This document shows, one piece after another, positions 37,701 to 53,100 of a stretch of 64,000 nucleotides of DNA. The stretch's first letter is position 1. Every line of letters begins with the position of its first letter. The stretch is from Diphasiastrum complanatum (taxonomy: Eukaryota; Streptophyta; Lycopodiopsida; Lycopodiales; Lycopodiaceae). The notes below the pieces were generated by a model that was not told the origin of the DNA, ran no database searches, and saw nothing but the letters and a program-made list of their open reading frames with translations. A program made the translations under genes and the position numbers. The stretch covers positions 41,664,815 through 41,728,814 of the forward strand of contig CM055111.1 of assembly GCA_029204225.1 (NCBI GenBank), read 5' to 3'.

Positions 37701-40700
37701 TGGAGAGGCACATGAGCTAGCCATTTATAATGGCTTATCCTGTTGGCCACATTCGGACAGATATACATGCCATCCCCACAATGGCGGACATAGTGTCGTT
37801 GGCTATCGCATGGGGTCACCATCCTTCGTATCCACCATTGTCTCTGATTTCCACGTTTCCCCCACCACCCTTTCTGATCACTCCCACCTTCCGCCCACTC
37901 ATCCATCTTCACTACCTACGCTTACTCGAGCACCCAAATACACATTTGACCCCATTTACATGCCAATGTATCGGCACTCCCTGGCTTCGCTTCTACACTC
38001 ATTTCCCCATGATAATCCAGTTGACACCCAAGCCGCTTTTCTCACCACCTCCCTCCACACTGCCGCTTCACTAACCTTTCCCACCAAGCCCCATCCCAGC
38101 ACAACCCGACATACATCTTGATCACTGCACCCTCCCTGGGATGATGCCAAGTGCCGTTCTCTTCATCATTTAGTCACATAGTTCCACCTATATAGATAGA
38201 GGCAGCTCTTCAGCTCATCACCTATATTCAGAGGGTGCAGGCATTCCCAGAGATGGACAGACGATACACACAGCTTGCACTATCCTCCTCAAATTATCTC
38301 CATGATCAGGGCTACATGTGAGCCAACCAAACGTGTTAGATGCCATTCCCACATGTCCCGGCATCATTAGAAACTTAAAACTGATATTCATTCAGACTTT
38401 CCAATTTTCACTGAAATTGCTTATATCCCTTGAATATTTGAGAGTTTTTTTTTGTTTCATGTAAAATGATCCATCCATTACCAAAGGTTTCAAAGTACAG
38501 AGGATAGACTTGGTTCTGTCACGCACAGCATTCTATAGGCATATGTGCTTTGGCAGTAATAGAAGTCTGTTTCCATGATCAGCTACACCACTGCAAGATA
38601 AGACCCGAGACTTGGCATGAAAAGCATGTTCTTTGACTTCTGCTAAGATATAAAATAATGATTCTGTGGCTTATCATACCCGACATCAAGTGCTATCAGT
38701 ATCTTCTTGTTCCAGGTGTTTTCTGTCCTTTGACTTTATCGCTGCTGCTAATGTGTGGTAACTGCAGCATTTTCCATCTGTTTGCAGTTAATATGTTGTA
38801 CCTGCTGGTAGTTGCAGTACACTCTAATTATCTACCTTGCCATTTCCCTTCTCCTCTAAGCAACTGTTGCTAACCAAAAATCTTGCTGGTGAAAAGGGCA
38901 ACCTTCTCACAACTTTTTCTGCACCATATGTCGCTGATATAAGAGGACTAGATGGTGCATGCAAGTGTCCTTTGATAAGCTTGTAGTACACTGCTGTGAT
39001 TGGAACAAGTAATACTAGGGCTCCTTTCACTAAAAAGAAAGCAATCCGGGAGGAGCAGAGGATCTTGCACCTTGAACCTGCAGCCTGCAGGTCATAGAAG
39101 CATTGGTCTGGAAGATTGCTGCCAGAATCCTATCTAAGAAACCTTGAACCACTTCTCATCACTCAGTAAAGTCTGAGTTCTGAAAGCTTGAATGCTTGAT
39201 ATGCTGTACACTTACAAGTCACGTAACAGTTTTTTTCTAGGCGTATTGAAACAAATCATTTCTTCCTTTCTTGAGTGAGGGTTAATTTGATCCATGCTTT
39301 ACCATAATGAGAAATATATGTTTTGCAAGACATGTTGACGAAAAACACTTTTGTCTGACTGAACAAATTACAGCACTACCAATGCAATCCAAAGTTCTGA
39401 CTTTATTGATATATTTCATACCACTTCATCAATTATTTTCTAATGCTTCATATAACGGGATTCCTCCTTGCACTCTCATGTAAGTCAAAGAAGATTGGCA
39501 TGTTCAACTGTATTACCTTTCCAAAAGTTATCATCTGATAGTGCAGCTCATACCTGTCAAGATAATAAAAAGAATGCTGAATTAGAGCTCCGTTTTCCAG
39601 CATTGATGGGAAAACATGAGAGCCCAATCTATTGTAAGGAAAGCAGATATTGAAGATATTACTAAACCATGTACCATATGTAGGCTCAACCACAAAGAGT
39701 ATACACTAATCAAAGGCAAGAAAGCATAGCATTGAAAGAGCATCTTTAGAGTCGTATTGAAGTTCCAAGGTTGTGTGTCAAGTAGATGTACAAAGTACGT
39801 TGGTCGAGAGTACAAAGCCGGGGCCACAAATACTTTTGTATTGTCGCTTGAACAGGATACCTGCCATCCTCCATGCAACAACCAAACAGATCACACTTAA
39901 AACATCTAAGTTTTTCTTGTGTAGAAACATGAATATATACGGTAGAATTGCACATTTAAAAGGATCACTATCTGATAGGTATATCCTCATTACACTCTTA
40001 AACGAATCTGATAAATGACTTACAAGTCTAGGAGGTGTATTTGAAGCTCCTCCGGAAGAGGTTCAATTGGCACCCAGCCCAGTCTCACACAGATGCGTCC
40101 AACATTTGTATCAACCTGACCCAAATGAAAGGTCTAAGAATCAGCTGATGTTATTTGCACTTCTTCTAGTTAAAAACCTACAACTACAAACATACAATCA
40201 AGGCACTGTAAGAAATAATTTGTTGCTCTATTCATCCATGTTACTTCCTAAACAGCCAGAAGAGTTTGCTAGGTGACCTCTGTTAGGCAATTTGCCGGCA
40301 AGAGATGTGATAATATTTTTCAAAGTGGAAAGAAGAATTAGGGCAATAATCCTAATCAAGTACTTGGTCACTTGTTGGCAACATTAAGAACTCCAAGGGT
40401 GGAAAAAGCTTACTGGAAATGCAAGATGTTGGAGCGTTAAAAGACGAATGCACTCCACGCTTTTAAGCCCCAATCCCCGGACACTCAGCAAGAAGTTTCT
40501 GCAGTTAAAGCGAATTTTCACTGTTATAGAGCATGAATTTTCTTGTCTAATAGTGGAAAGTGCCACTGAAACAACTAACTAGAAAGCATCATTTCTTTGT
40601 AATCCCCCCCAAAAAAATCTCATACTTGGCATCTTCAACTGGAACTTTTCGAAGCCATTCAAGGTCGATTTTTCCATGATCTGTTTGTAGCCTCTCAAGA

Positions 40701-43700
40701 AAAGCCTGAAATGCAGTTGCACCAATGAGTATAAATTTGTCCACAATAGCAAGCACAGATAAGCTCAGCAAGAACTGACTTTTGGACCTTGAGCTAGCCA
40801 TTGTACTTGCTTATATTCTAAGCAAAGAGGCTCAATTCAAGCATGCAATCAGTGTGAATTTACAAAAAGCGGTTGCTCAATGACAACAAGCAAGAATTCT
40901 TCACAAGGAAATCTACTTGAACTGTTCCGTTTGTGTTGCATGATCTCAGCCATGAATTTATAATAGCTCTAAGAAGATATAAAAATTATACACAGTAGAG
41001 CTTATGTAAAAAAAATCAGCACCCTGAATATGATATGATCCTGGTGAATAGCCTGATTGAAGCCCGAGTAAGATTTCACATCCAATATCAGACATTCCAA
41101 CAACTGAAGAGTTAGAGATTTGCTTCCTCATTTATAAAATTAAAGAGCTCTGGTTGATCCTACCCTTACCATATGCACACCTTAAATATAATGCTAAAGA
41201 AGATAGTTTAGGCTTTGGATCTAGCTCCCTGTAAATAATGATAATTAGTGAAGTTACTCAAATGTTCCTGAGTAAAACTGCAATAATGTGCAGATGCAAA
41301 TGATGGTCTATCTCAAAGCTTTAAATGCGCAAGAGTGACTGCTATAGCTTGTCGTATATTTATGCACCAGACCTCGCTCAAAACCGTACGCGCCGCCGGT
41401 GTCAATCACTGTATGATGGCACTGTACAGAACCTAAGGTTTGAGAGGACACATGAGTAAACTCAGAAGTAAAATTTACCTTCATTCAAAATGACTTTGGG
41501 CAAGAGAATATATACCCTTGCTGAAACCGAATTGTTAAAACAACCTCTGTATCATATTAAGTGGTAGTTTTGCAATTAGAAATCCCTGAAATCACTTACT
41601 TTGATTCTTCCAGCAAGAATGTTATTCATTCCTCGTTCCTTTATGACATCTGCTACATCCTTTACATCAGCAAGCCGTACAGCTTCCCAGTCAACAGCAT
41701 CCTGTACTGAAGCATCAATGTTTGTAGACTCTTCACTGCTGTCACCACAGTGACTTTCACATCTCCGTCGGAGTGATTCCCAGTCAAAAATCTTCTTGCT
41801 ACCTCCTTGGCTTTCTTCCAACTTTGCCCTTTCGATTCCACTAAGCTTAGCTGAAGGAAGCTGTTCTACAACTTCAATTGCAGCACCATTCTCATTTGTT
41901 GCTAAAGTTTTACAGCTCGTGGCTTGTAAGTGGCTATAGCTTGAAGCATTTTGCTCCTCAGAAGTAGCCAATCCTTGACTACAGGGTCCTTCTTGAATTG
42001 CTAGAGACAGATTGTCTGGAGTAGTTGAACTTTCGTTCTCCTTCATGAGAGTAACATCACATGCAGACTGTTCCAGATATGAATTTTCAGCTTCAACACT
42101 TCCACAAATAGAATCATGCACATATTCTTGATTTGGACAACTAAAACTTTCACAACTTCCTAGATATCCACTTTGATCACTATTAAACCGTTTTTCTTCT
42201 GGGAGTTGATTTTCAAAATGACCTGAAACTGAGGTGATACTTCCTATGTTGTGTGTGTCTTGAAAAATTCCTTCCTTATTGGTCATCTCTATGTTAAAGC
42301 CACTACAATTCATCTCAGAGAAATGAATGCAGGAGTCTGACATATGCTTGACTTGTTGCGTACAAACTTCTCTTTCTGGGACTGATCTTTCAAGTGATTC
42401 CAACTGTGGGGAAGAACCTGTTATGCATGATGCATTGTCTTCCACTGCTGGCCAAGAGCTTCTTAACTCCTTGAAAAGTCGTCGACGTACTCTTCCGCTG
42501 GTTATATCTGTACGGCAATTGTAAGAGTTTGACTTTATACTGCTCTCCAATGGTGTAGAAGAAAAATCTTCTCTTTCCCGATGAAGGCTGTTATTTTTCT
42601 CTTTATTGCAAGAATATGACACTGACCTGCAGTTTTGAACTGATTGTAATGCAGTTGGATTTATTTGACCTTTTGCATTACATGGTTTGTCATTCGGAGA
42701 AAATTCCCTTACTATACTCTCTGAACTTTCTGGAGTACGTCTGTAATCTACCTCCTTCGTGGATGAGTGCCAACCTTCTATTTCATATATAGGTGGAGAA
42801 CAAGGAGAACATTCACTTTTTCCATGAGGTATCATGTTCAGACAGTCTACAGCAATTACGCTTGTTTCTTGACTCCCACATTCACCAGACAAGTCTCTGT
42901 CACTTAAATGGTAGCTCGTAGCACCGTGCTGAGCATAATCTTGGTATGTACTCACTTCTGCATCATTTACAGCAGAATCCTCCTTATTGATAGGAAATTT
43001 AGCTGCCACTGCCATAAATGCTGAACTGCATAGGATGAGGATAGCACCGAAAGTTTACGTGAGTCCTCCAGTAAGTGATGAGCTTTCCTCTCCTTGAGGC
43101 CAGGAGTACAATTCCAATCTACCACACAAATGAGAAAAAAGAAAAAAAAGAAAAAAGTTTATGTGGATACACTATTTTGCATCAAGAAAAGCTATATGTG
43201 CTTCCATGGAAAGGAGTTGTCTTTTGCAGATAGCTAAAAAGCATTTCTTTACACATAGCTACTATTGAAGAGGTTTTAACCATCAGGTCACTAGCAAGAC
43301 TGAAAAAGATACATCCTCCTACTGCCATGCTTGCAATCTAGCATGAAATTCTAACTTAGATATGTAGTCGATAAAGCACAATTTTATTTAGAATATCGTT
43401 CTCTCATGATACAAGTTCCAGCTGCGATTATTGTAACAGCTATTCTTCTTAGTGATGGAAATTGATTGCAGGTGGTCCCTCCAACTTCATGATTTTGAGA
43501 ACTTAAAAAATAATTTGTTTTATCATTTGCTCCAACCACTTGAGATCCAAGAAATGTTCTAAGGGCATATTCCAGGGAAGAAAATACAAGAGCATAACAG
43601 CGAATAGCATAGATGTGCTGAATAGCAAGAAGCAAGAGTGGCTATAGGCACAGGTCGGAGCACTGGGCTATCAGAGAAGTTACACTACAGGACCATGAGA

Positions 43701-46700
43701 TAGCAGCAAAAGGACTATGAGAAGTTGGAGTAATGTCTGAGTTTGTGTGAGATTGTAGGAGCATCAGTACAGTTCACAAGAGGCAAAAAGAATCGAGGAA
43801 AGTAGCTGCACATTGGGATGAGATTGAAAGGTTCAGGGAGGCAGGAAGCTCAAAGACTTGAATAGAGGCCTATTGCTACCAATATGCTGAGCTTAAGAAA
43901 TAGTAACAGAGTATTTTCAAATCAGGAAAGATAATAGAGTAGCTGTTGTTGTTTGAGCTGGTTTGCTGGAGCATGTCTTCATGAAATGGCAATAGGTATC
44001 ACTAGATAGGTAAAGGAGAAAGTGGCAGGATAAAGATGAGAGGCCATCAGGAAGATAAAAAACTTTCTTGATGATAGACATGGGTAATTTAAGATTTGAT
44101 TACAGTTAGACCCACCCTAAAGTCCGAATTATTGTATTTGGCCCCAACTGAGCTTCATGGAATGAGACCTACAGGTGGGCACCCAACATAACTGGAAACC
44201 CTTAATTGAGGTTAGAAATGCCTCAAACTGTGTCCTTATTTTATAGCTTTTGAAGGCAAGAGTTGTGAGTTTACTTCAACGAGAACTCGAAGAAGCAATG
44301 TCCTTTCTAGGAAGGCCCACAAGGCAGTTATAAACTAAAGCATTTGATCTTGATACATTTGTAAGAGAACCATTATCATATGGCAGATGCTATTCTGTAA
44401 TTCTATTAGTGCATGAGTTTCTGTTGATATGTTCATAACAAAGCTACTAGAAAAATTTCTTGGGCAAAGGAGTGCCTTTTTGGAAAATCTAAAACACAGA
44501 GGGTGCCAGTAAAGTTGATGACAGTCTAAGTTTCCTAAAGACAATATTCACCAATGGTTCCAGTTTTCAAAGATCCAGATCAACAGGGGGAAGTAAAACC
44601 ATAAGCTGATAAAAATAGGTTCTTCGATCCCAGCTTGAGAAACTCCTGACTACTTTTCATTCTGAGAGCACATCCAGCTGTTGGGTCATTGAAAGTTTAG
44701 GGTGACTTTTCAATCTAGGAGCCTGGGAGTAGGCTAGGCAGTAGAAATTTAGATTTTGGATTTTTGTCTTCATCATCTGTTTGTGAAAAAGTCATTGAAG
44801 ATTCGAATTTCTAATAATGTATTTCACTTCCAGAAAGGTCTATTTTGGTGTGTTGGGTACTATCTAGATATAATATCAAGATATTCTTGGGGAGTGAGAG
44901 GAGACATGCAGTTTTCATTTGATATATTTGTCTAAGTTACAACTAGCTGGTTTATGTTAGTTCTTCTCATCTTTAGTGTTGCAGTTTACCCACCAGCTAT
45001 TCATTTTATTTAGGTTTTTAACAAGCTGAAGTGATGAAATGTAAGTTGTCCTTATTATTTTATGAGAAATTAGGGGCTTTTTTTACTGGCCTTGCTCAGC
45101 AGAGTCAGAGGGACACACAACTAGCTACAGATCATTTCCTTCTTTTTGAGATGTCGGCCTTCCACAGATCTGGAGACTTTGTCAAAAAAAAAGGTAGACA
45201 TTCCAGCTCTGCTTTGCCGACGAGCCTTCATCATGACTAACTCTGCCATTCACCTCCACTCAAGTGACAAAAACTCAATAGGTTTGTCTGATTACAAACG
45301 TACGGAATCTCGTTTGGACATATACTTGTGCTTGTCACTTACACCTCCTCTTGGTTACTGACAAAGTGAGTGGGGTTTTAGATGAAGTTATTGGTCTAAG
45401 ACTTTGTAGCTAGACCCCATAAGGTTGAAGATTGCACATCTCCTTTGTTTTGTTGGGAACTATCCTTTACATAACATTGACATATCATTTCTAAAGTGAT
45501 TTAGAAAATCGCTTGCTATTTCCACTGTCTACAGCTCCTACAAAGTATTGGGGCATATTTTGCTGAAGAAGAAGAAGCATCTAATGCAAAATTAAGGCTT
45601 TGGATCTTGAAGACTATGAGTTGTTTTCGGCATCGACATCTTCTTGTGGCTTCTCAAAGGAACCTAGGCGGGAGTGGCTGTCTAATTTTCAAAAATTAGA
45701 TGATGGATCAAATGTGAAGTTGGGAGACAGCTACGCATATGATATAAAGGGAGTTGGAAAAGTACAAGTTCAACTACCTTCATGGAAAATTGGAGACATA
45801 AAGGACGTGCTTTATGTACCATGAATCAAGAAAAACTTACTCTCAGTATCAGCTATTGCGAAGCAACACATGGTGGTGCAGTTTGATCAAGAGTGGTGTC
45901 TCATCAAGAGAAAAGATAATGAAGTAGTGGTTGAGGACATACTTGTAGGCCGGTTGTACAAACTTTAGGCTTAGGTGGTGGATCATCAAGCGAGTATTGT
46001 GGATATTGTGGATATAGCAACAAATTCTCCTCTATGCTATTGTGATGTACCTTGAGAAGAAATTGACGAAGTGGAATATTTTAATCTTGGTGTTCTATTC
46101 TAATCTTTTGTGTGATAATGTTACACGATATAAGTTCCTAAGTGCTAGAATTTTGCTGCACACAACGTGCTTCAATTAACTTGCAATAGGTTGCATTTCC
46201 CAATATGAGGTGGTTCCTCCCTAAGACTATGTAAGCATGCTAAGCCTTGAGGGGAGATATATTTTTGACAAAGGACTTCAAAGAGGATCATTGATTGTGG
46301 TGCAAGCCAGAAACTAACGTGCCATGCAAAGTCCTCCTGATGTGTGGGCATCTTTGGTATTGTATAGATATGTTTACTGCATGGAGTCAGGCTCAGAGGT
46401 GTCTGAATTCTCTGGATTGAGAGTAGCTCTTGGAGGGAGGTAAGAGTTGGGTGTTGAATCTGTCAAGAACCTTCCTGTTGTTTAAGAAGCTGGATCATGG
46501 AGCTAGTTTGTAGCAGTAATGCACATCAACATAGACAATAGTCATCTTGCAAGTTTGGAACCAAACTTGGTGGGGTTTGACATGATCCCTACGGGAGGAG
46601 GAGGTGTGGACTTTGTTATGGTAGACGTATGTTGTGCAGAGGGCATATATTTGTAACGAGAGAACAATGTAAGGATTGTACATAAGAAACGTGGGGATGA

Positions 46701-47139
46701 TTGAAGTTGGAGCTAGCGACCAGAGAATAAATAGACCAAGGAGAGAGGAGATGGCAAGACGTTGAGAAGGAAAGAGACAAAGTTTAAGGAAGAATAGCTA
46801 GAGATGCCAAGTGGAGGACAGGGTAAAAACATGTAAGCAGATTCTCATGAATTAATCAGGCTGAAAAATTGGATGAACATTCAATCGGAGCTTTCATACG
46901 TTACTTTGTTCGAATCATAGGATTGGTGAACCGTTAATTGATTAATATTTTCTTTTTTTTTTACTTCCCACCCCCAAAAAACAGCCCCAAAAAAAGCCAA
47001 AAAAAACCCGAATTGTTTAGGGAATTTAATTCTTTCTTTTGGGGGGAGTGTCCTCCCCACCATGACATTTAATTAATTAATTAATTAATTAATGGCTTTT
47101 TTTTTACTTCCCACCCCCAAAAACAGCCCAAAAAAAGGC

Positions 47140-47180
<41 letters not shown>

Positions 47181-50100
47181 GTAAACCCTAAAAAGAGACC
47201 TCTTGGGATGAAATAAACATGTTTTTTGAACTGAAAAAAGCAACTAGAACCAAAACCTTATTTTTTACTCTCTAGACACACATATTCTCTCTCTAGCCTA
47301 CCCTATTCTCTCTCATCAATCGGAGCAGAAATGGCCGAAGATCCAAAGCTCCCTCTCTCTCAATCTCTAGCACAAAAACAATGAAATGAGGGCCAAAAAT
47401 CCGTTGGGAGGGGTTTTGGGGGGAAAAGGGGAAAAAATAAAATTAATTAAATAATTAATTACATGAACCGTGTCACGGTTCTTGGAACCGTGGGTTCTAT
47501 GGTTCGAATATTATGCTCTTATAGATCTTACTTCTTTTCTCCCAATAGGAGCCTCGCATTGGCCGCAGCTATATCAGCATAGTAGAGCATGTGTCGGGCA
47601 AGCCTACCTTTCACATACCTGAAAATATTTGCATTGCAACAAGTGCTACACTATTTGAGAATGTATCATCTTCCTTAAATGATCTTAGAATTTTTTTGAT
47701 GGCGTTATACCTAGATGCGAAAAGCTTGTGAGGGCATACTGATATATACAAAGGGAATCACTTTCCACAATCTGAACATAATGGAAATTGACACATATCT
47801 AGTGTGGTTACCTATTATTATAGGTTTGGTAAGAATTATAGGAAGGAAAGATGTAAATAAGTTTCTCTATATGTGGTGTTTCCGTGTTAGAAGAAAAAAC
47901 ATTACCCTGTTATTAGGAGCATACCTTGAAAGATGATCAGACACGTTCTGGGTCAAAAAGGCCCCCACAACAGAATCTACAACAGAACCTTTCCACTGAG
48001 AAAATCTGCGATCACCTGCAAGAAAACCATGCCTTTTCAAACCATGCAACGAGATACCATGTCACATCAAAATCAACAAACACATACTAACAATTCCCTT
48101 AACTTCATCTAAAAAGAAGTAAACAAATGAGTTTATGTGCCCAAGCCTCTTCGTGACCGATGTGGAATTGTATCACAATTATCCTTATGGGGTAATGTTG
48201 TACTCTATGTCTGCTTGTACAAGTCAGGTTTAGTGCTTACTTATATAGTCTAGCATTTTGCTGTTAGAGCAATATGGAGCTCATAAATCCAATATGAGAA
48301 AGGTTAGCAAACCTTTATGCAGTAGCCAAGGGAATAAGAATAGCAATACCCCCCACCAATTTCAATCAAAATTTCAGCTTAGAACCAATTATGGACAGAC
48401 AAGTGAAAAATCAAAAGACAAACACCTTACAGACTCTAGTGATTTCTAGCCATAATGTCTGTTGAGCTCCTTATACTAATGTGTGCATGTACGCCAAGGT
48501 TTTCAGGGGTTTCCTACTTTTTTGAAGTCCATAGAAAATTTCCATATCCTCAATCGTTACTACTCCATTCTCAATCCAGTCGTACATTTTCTTGCTACAT
48601 TCCTACATCTAGAGAGCTGGAAGATAGCAAGCAATAGATAATCTTGTAAAAGGGATGACGAAGGAGTGAGCAAGGAAATCATAAATTTCTGTGTGCATAG
48701 TCCTCACTTGATTAGAGACATGCACTGTTCAGTTCTTACCTGTAAACCAAAGCCCTGAACATAATAAAGATGCTATTCAAAATGTAGGGAAATTAAGGAT
48801 TAAAGCGATTCACTTTCATTACATGCATATAACTAGAAGTCCCCTGAAAATAAAATTACACAGGTTAATCAGGATTCAGGATCAAAAAGCGACCAATGCT
48901 CCCAACTATGAGTAAGAGGATGAGCACTTGATTAATCCCCAGAAATTGAAAGGATTCTAAATGATCAACTCTATGCTTCCTACACGAGGCTTGCACCACA
49001 AGATGACAACTCTTCCACAAAGCTAGAGAGAAACTTTCCAGTTATGATTAAGGGAGTTGAAACTATTGCTCTTGGCTTTGTTGGCTGTAGTTGCAGAAAA
49101 AGCTGCCCTTCATGCCGTACTGTGGGTTAACAGTTGATTTTTCCATTTGGGGATGTCTCTTGTGAAACTAATTATTTGGAAGTAATCAGAAGCCTTTGCT
49201 ATTTGGCAGCCCTTGTTAAAAGTCCTTGGATACAGGACTTTGACAGATACTGACAGAATTATACTCTTAAGCACCAAGTTATTCCTATCATGATAGCATT
49301 ATGAATGTTCTGCTCTGCAGACAAAATGCATGCAAACAATTTGTGTATTTCGACTGTCTATATCCATGTGCATCTTTCTACTTGCCTGATGATTAACCCA
49401 GATGGCACATCAAGAAGAAAGATGGATGGCTAGGAGGATGTTCACATTGATTTTTCTTCAGATAAAGATTATAATTGTACACTACTTCTGCAGGGTGTCC
49501 AATTCAAAGGCACGATGAGTACACAGGCTACTACATAACACCTCCTTTTGCCAAACTTTACAAGCCTCAGAGTTTTCAGAAATGTTATGTATGACACTTT
49601 TGATACATAGCTCACAATTGTACATGAAACTATAGAGCCATGCCAAGAGTATACTAAGTCGATTGACCATAAAGTTGTGTGTATTTTGATTCATGGAGAA
49701 AATTCAGTACAGGGTAAAGTAATTTTCTGACAGCAGAAGAAATGGCTGCTTTTTGTCAGTACTTACTGTTATGTGATTTATCTCCATCCACTGCTATCTC
49801 TCATTTTCTAATCACATAAATCTAAACAGCAGACATTCCACATCAGGAATGCAAACAGTTTACTGTATCTAGATTTAGAGAAATATCTGTTTGTCAGCAC
49901 TTACTGTTATGTGATTTCTCTCCATCCACTGCTATCTCTCATTTTTTAATCACATAAATCTAAGCAGCCGAAATTCCACATCAGGAATGCAGACAGTTTG
50001 CTGTATCTAGATCTAGAGAAATGATCAAAGTTTGAACTTCATATCTACACTGACTTAACAAAATCCAAATTCATAACTCCCTTGATTCTACTAAGAAACA

Positions 50101-53100
50101 AACTAGGAAAAGAACCAATGGCCAATGAAATACCTACCAGCTTCTTGAATATCTGAGGAGAAGGCTCAAAGGATGATTGCCAAGAAAATGGCACAAAAAG
50201 GGAATGCTGGAAGTCTAACAAACAAAGTGATTCTTTCTGTAAAGAATGATGCAAAATTTCATGAGAAGCTGCCATACCTTGAACAGTATGCATTTTGGAT
50301 ATAAATAGATCCACCTTTTTTTTCATTCCAGTTCTCTGCTCTACCCATTTGCCATCTGTCTCTTTCTGGCTCTCTGCATCATGTTTGTTTGTGATCTCCT
50401 TACCCATGAGCAACTTCCACATTCTGTTACTTTCCATGTCCAACATAACCTTTGGCCTTAATTTCTTTCTCCGGAGTGGATTGAAAGGTCCTTCATAAGG
50501 CACCATATCAGTACCAGGGTCGCTGTATTGTACAATCTCAAGACATGGTTTTGCTTCATCCAATTGTAACAATTGGAAGCAAGCAGTGAGGTTCTCAATG
50601 ACATTATTTGAAGTGCCAGAGCTGGATAAATGTGTCAAAGGAAGTTCAGAAATGAATGTTTTTGAACCGGACTGATATGATTGAAAATGACGCCATACTT
50701 CAATTTCATGAGGGTTTTGTGTCAAATTCATGTTGGTGAAGGAACGAGATGAGCTTGACAGATCTTTCTGGCCCTTTTTTTTTTGATGATTTTTAACCTT
50801 TGGAATCTGCAAGCTCCCTGCTATGGGCGGGAATGGACTTGAAGTGTTGATAGCATGGATGCGAGAATTTAAATCAATTGGTGTATTGGGCTCCTGATAA
50901 CTTACATTGACAGGCACATTATCCATCACTTTTCTTTTAACACCTGTGCGGATGATATTTGAATTACTCTCATCTGCCTGTGCCACACAATCTCTTGCCA
51001 TCCGGTGATCATTTAGGGGCCCATCCTGGCTGTGAGATATTCTCATGTTGAAAGCCAAGCCACTTTTGTGGTAAGCACTGGCTTGATTTGCCCCTAGGAC
51101 ATCCAAAGAAAACTTTGAAGCTCCCTGAACCTTCCTTTTGGACTGTGATGATTTTCTTTGGTTTTCACCATCCTCCCTTCTCTTCCTTCTAACACTTTTT
51201 ACAGTCGAGTTGGCAGGTGGTAGATTCACGTTATTGGGTAACTCTTGGCCTCTTGATGCTGCTGCCTGTAAATTGCTTTTGCATCTCAAAGAGATATTGA
51301 GAGGTAAATTTTCTTTCAAAAGTAATAGATTTGTCCCCATGTCCAAAATCCCATCGGTGCTTGAGATCTGCTTTGTCTCTGCAGTCTGTGGTTGTGTTAA
51401 TACAGTGTTGCAAGGCATACTTCTAGCTTGCTCATTCACTGTGTTCAGCAGCGCGTCACATGAAAAAAAGCTATTTCTAGGACTTTGAGAATTTAGCCCA
51501 CACTGATCAAGATAATCCTTCAGAGGGTTCATGCAGCTGACGTAAAAACCTGCATTTTCCAGGTTTTGTGATTTAGCTTTTAAATTGGAGGTTTTACCAT
51601 TTGATTTCTTTGAAGATGGTGCGGGACGAGGCGGCTTCTCTCTAGCAACTCTAGGACGATGCTTCTTGGGCTTTGCTTTCATGCCTTTGTTAGGAACTTT
51701 GTTCAAATCAAATAAGGCCTCTCTCTTACTTTCTCTATGTTTCCTAAGGTTCTCAGTTTTTGGATCAACTGATGCTGATGTATGTAGAATAGCAGGAGTT
51801 CCATACTGAGAATGAAGTTCGCCATTTGTATATAAGCTCACCTGCTGTACAGGTTGTGCTCCTGACTGGTAGAGAGGTACTGGGAATGACTGAGTAAATT
51901 TCCAGCTTGATACAAGTCTTTCGGATGGGGTTTCCTTCCAATTGCGAATCTGGCATGTACCTGGAGAATGTGGATTATTTCTTATTTGTTCAGTCCAAGG
52001 ATCACATCTTGCCATTTGAGCAGCATATCCAGATGGGTGATCCATCAACCAATTTGCAACTTCTGAACAATCATGTCTGGAAAAATCCATTGCTGATGAT
52101 ACTTGTTTACAAAAAAGCTGTTCATTTGAAAAAACACCGTTTACATCATTTGTGATCGAATTCTGCTTCGTATAGCCACCGATTCCTGTACTCTCTAAAG
52201 CTGCACTTGGAACAGGAAGATTAGCTTTTTGGTGAAAGGAATCACTAGTTTGCAGGATAGCTTGAGGACAAATCCCAGAAGCTGCTATTCTTGATCGACA
52301 CAAGGGGTCCCATCCTGCTGGTGATCTTTCTTCTGATGCCTGACAATTGTTGCCTTTTTGTACCAATTTACGAGTGGCTGGGTACAGCAGCCTATAAGCA
52401 GATTCAGAAATTTGATTAGAAGTCAAATTTTCACAATTTACAATTTCTCTGTTTGGCAGAGCACTACCATTTTGAAGAGCCTCAGGATTGGCAAGCGATT
52501 GAGGCTTTTTAGCAGCAGAGCTATTCGTGAGTAGGACAGCAGACAACCCTTCATCTCTGCCCATACAAAGGTCAACAAAAAGCTTCGGATTTTCCATGGT
52601 ACAGCCTGCAGATAGCTCTGTATCAGGTATAGGTGCATGAATTTCGTCAGGATAAAACAATGTCTCTCCATGCATTTTGAGTTCCTGGAAAAAACTGAAT
52701 GGTGTATCTGGACCACTATATCCATCACCTGGCAAGACCGAACTTCCCTGTGCAAAGACAATCGTTCCTTGAGTGGGCATTGCCCTGTTTAGAGCGTTAC
52801 CTACTTCACCAGGGCAGCAATATATACGTCTTCCATCCTCAAAAGTCCTGAACCGTTTGGATTGAGGTGCAGCATCTGCAGGCACATGGGGCATAATAGC
52901 ACATGAAAAGTTCTCTCCAGTATTAACAGCGTCTGTCTCTCGGTGTAGAGAACTCTTCCCCAGAATTTGAGCCGCAGGAAACCAGGCACATTTTAGACGT
53001 TTTCTCACAGAATGAGACCTTGATTTACGTGGCACGGCTGAAGCAGCTAAATTGTCAAACTTACTTTCAGAATGGATAATATGGGTGTTGACCTTGCAGC

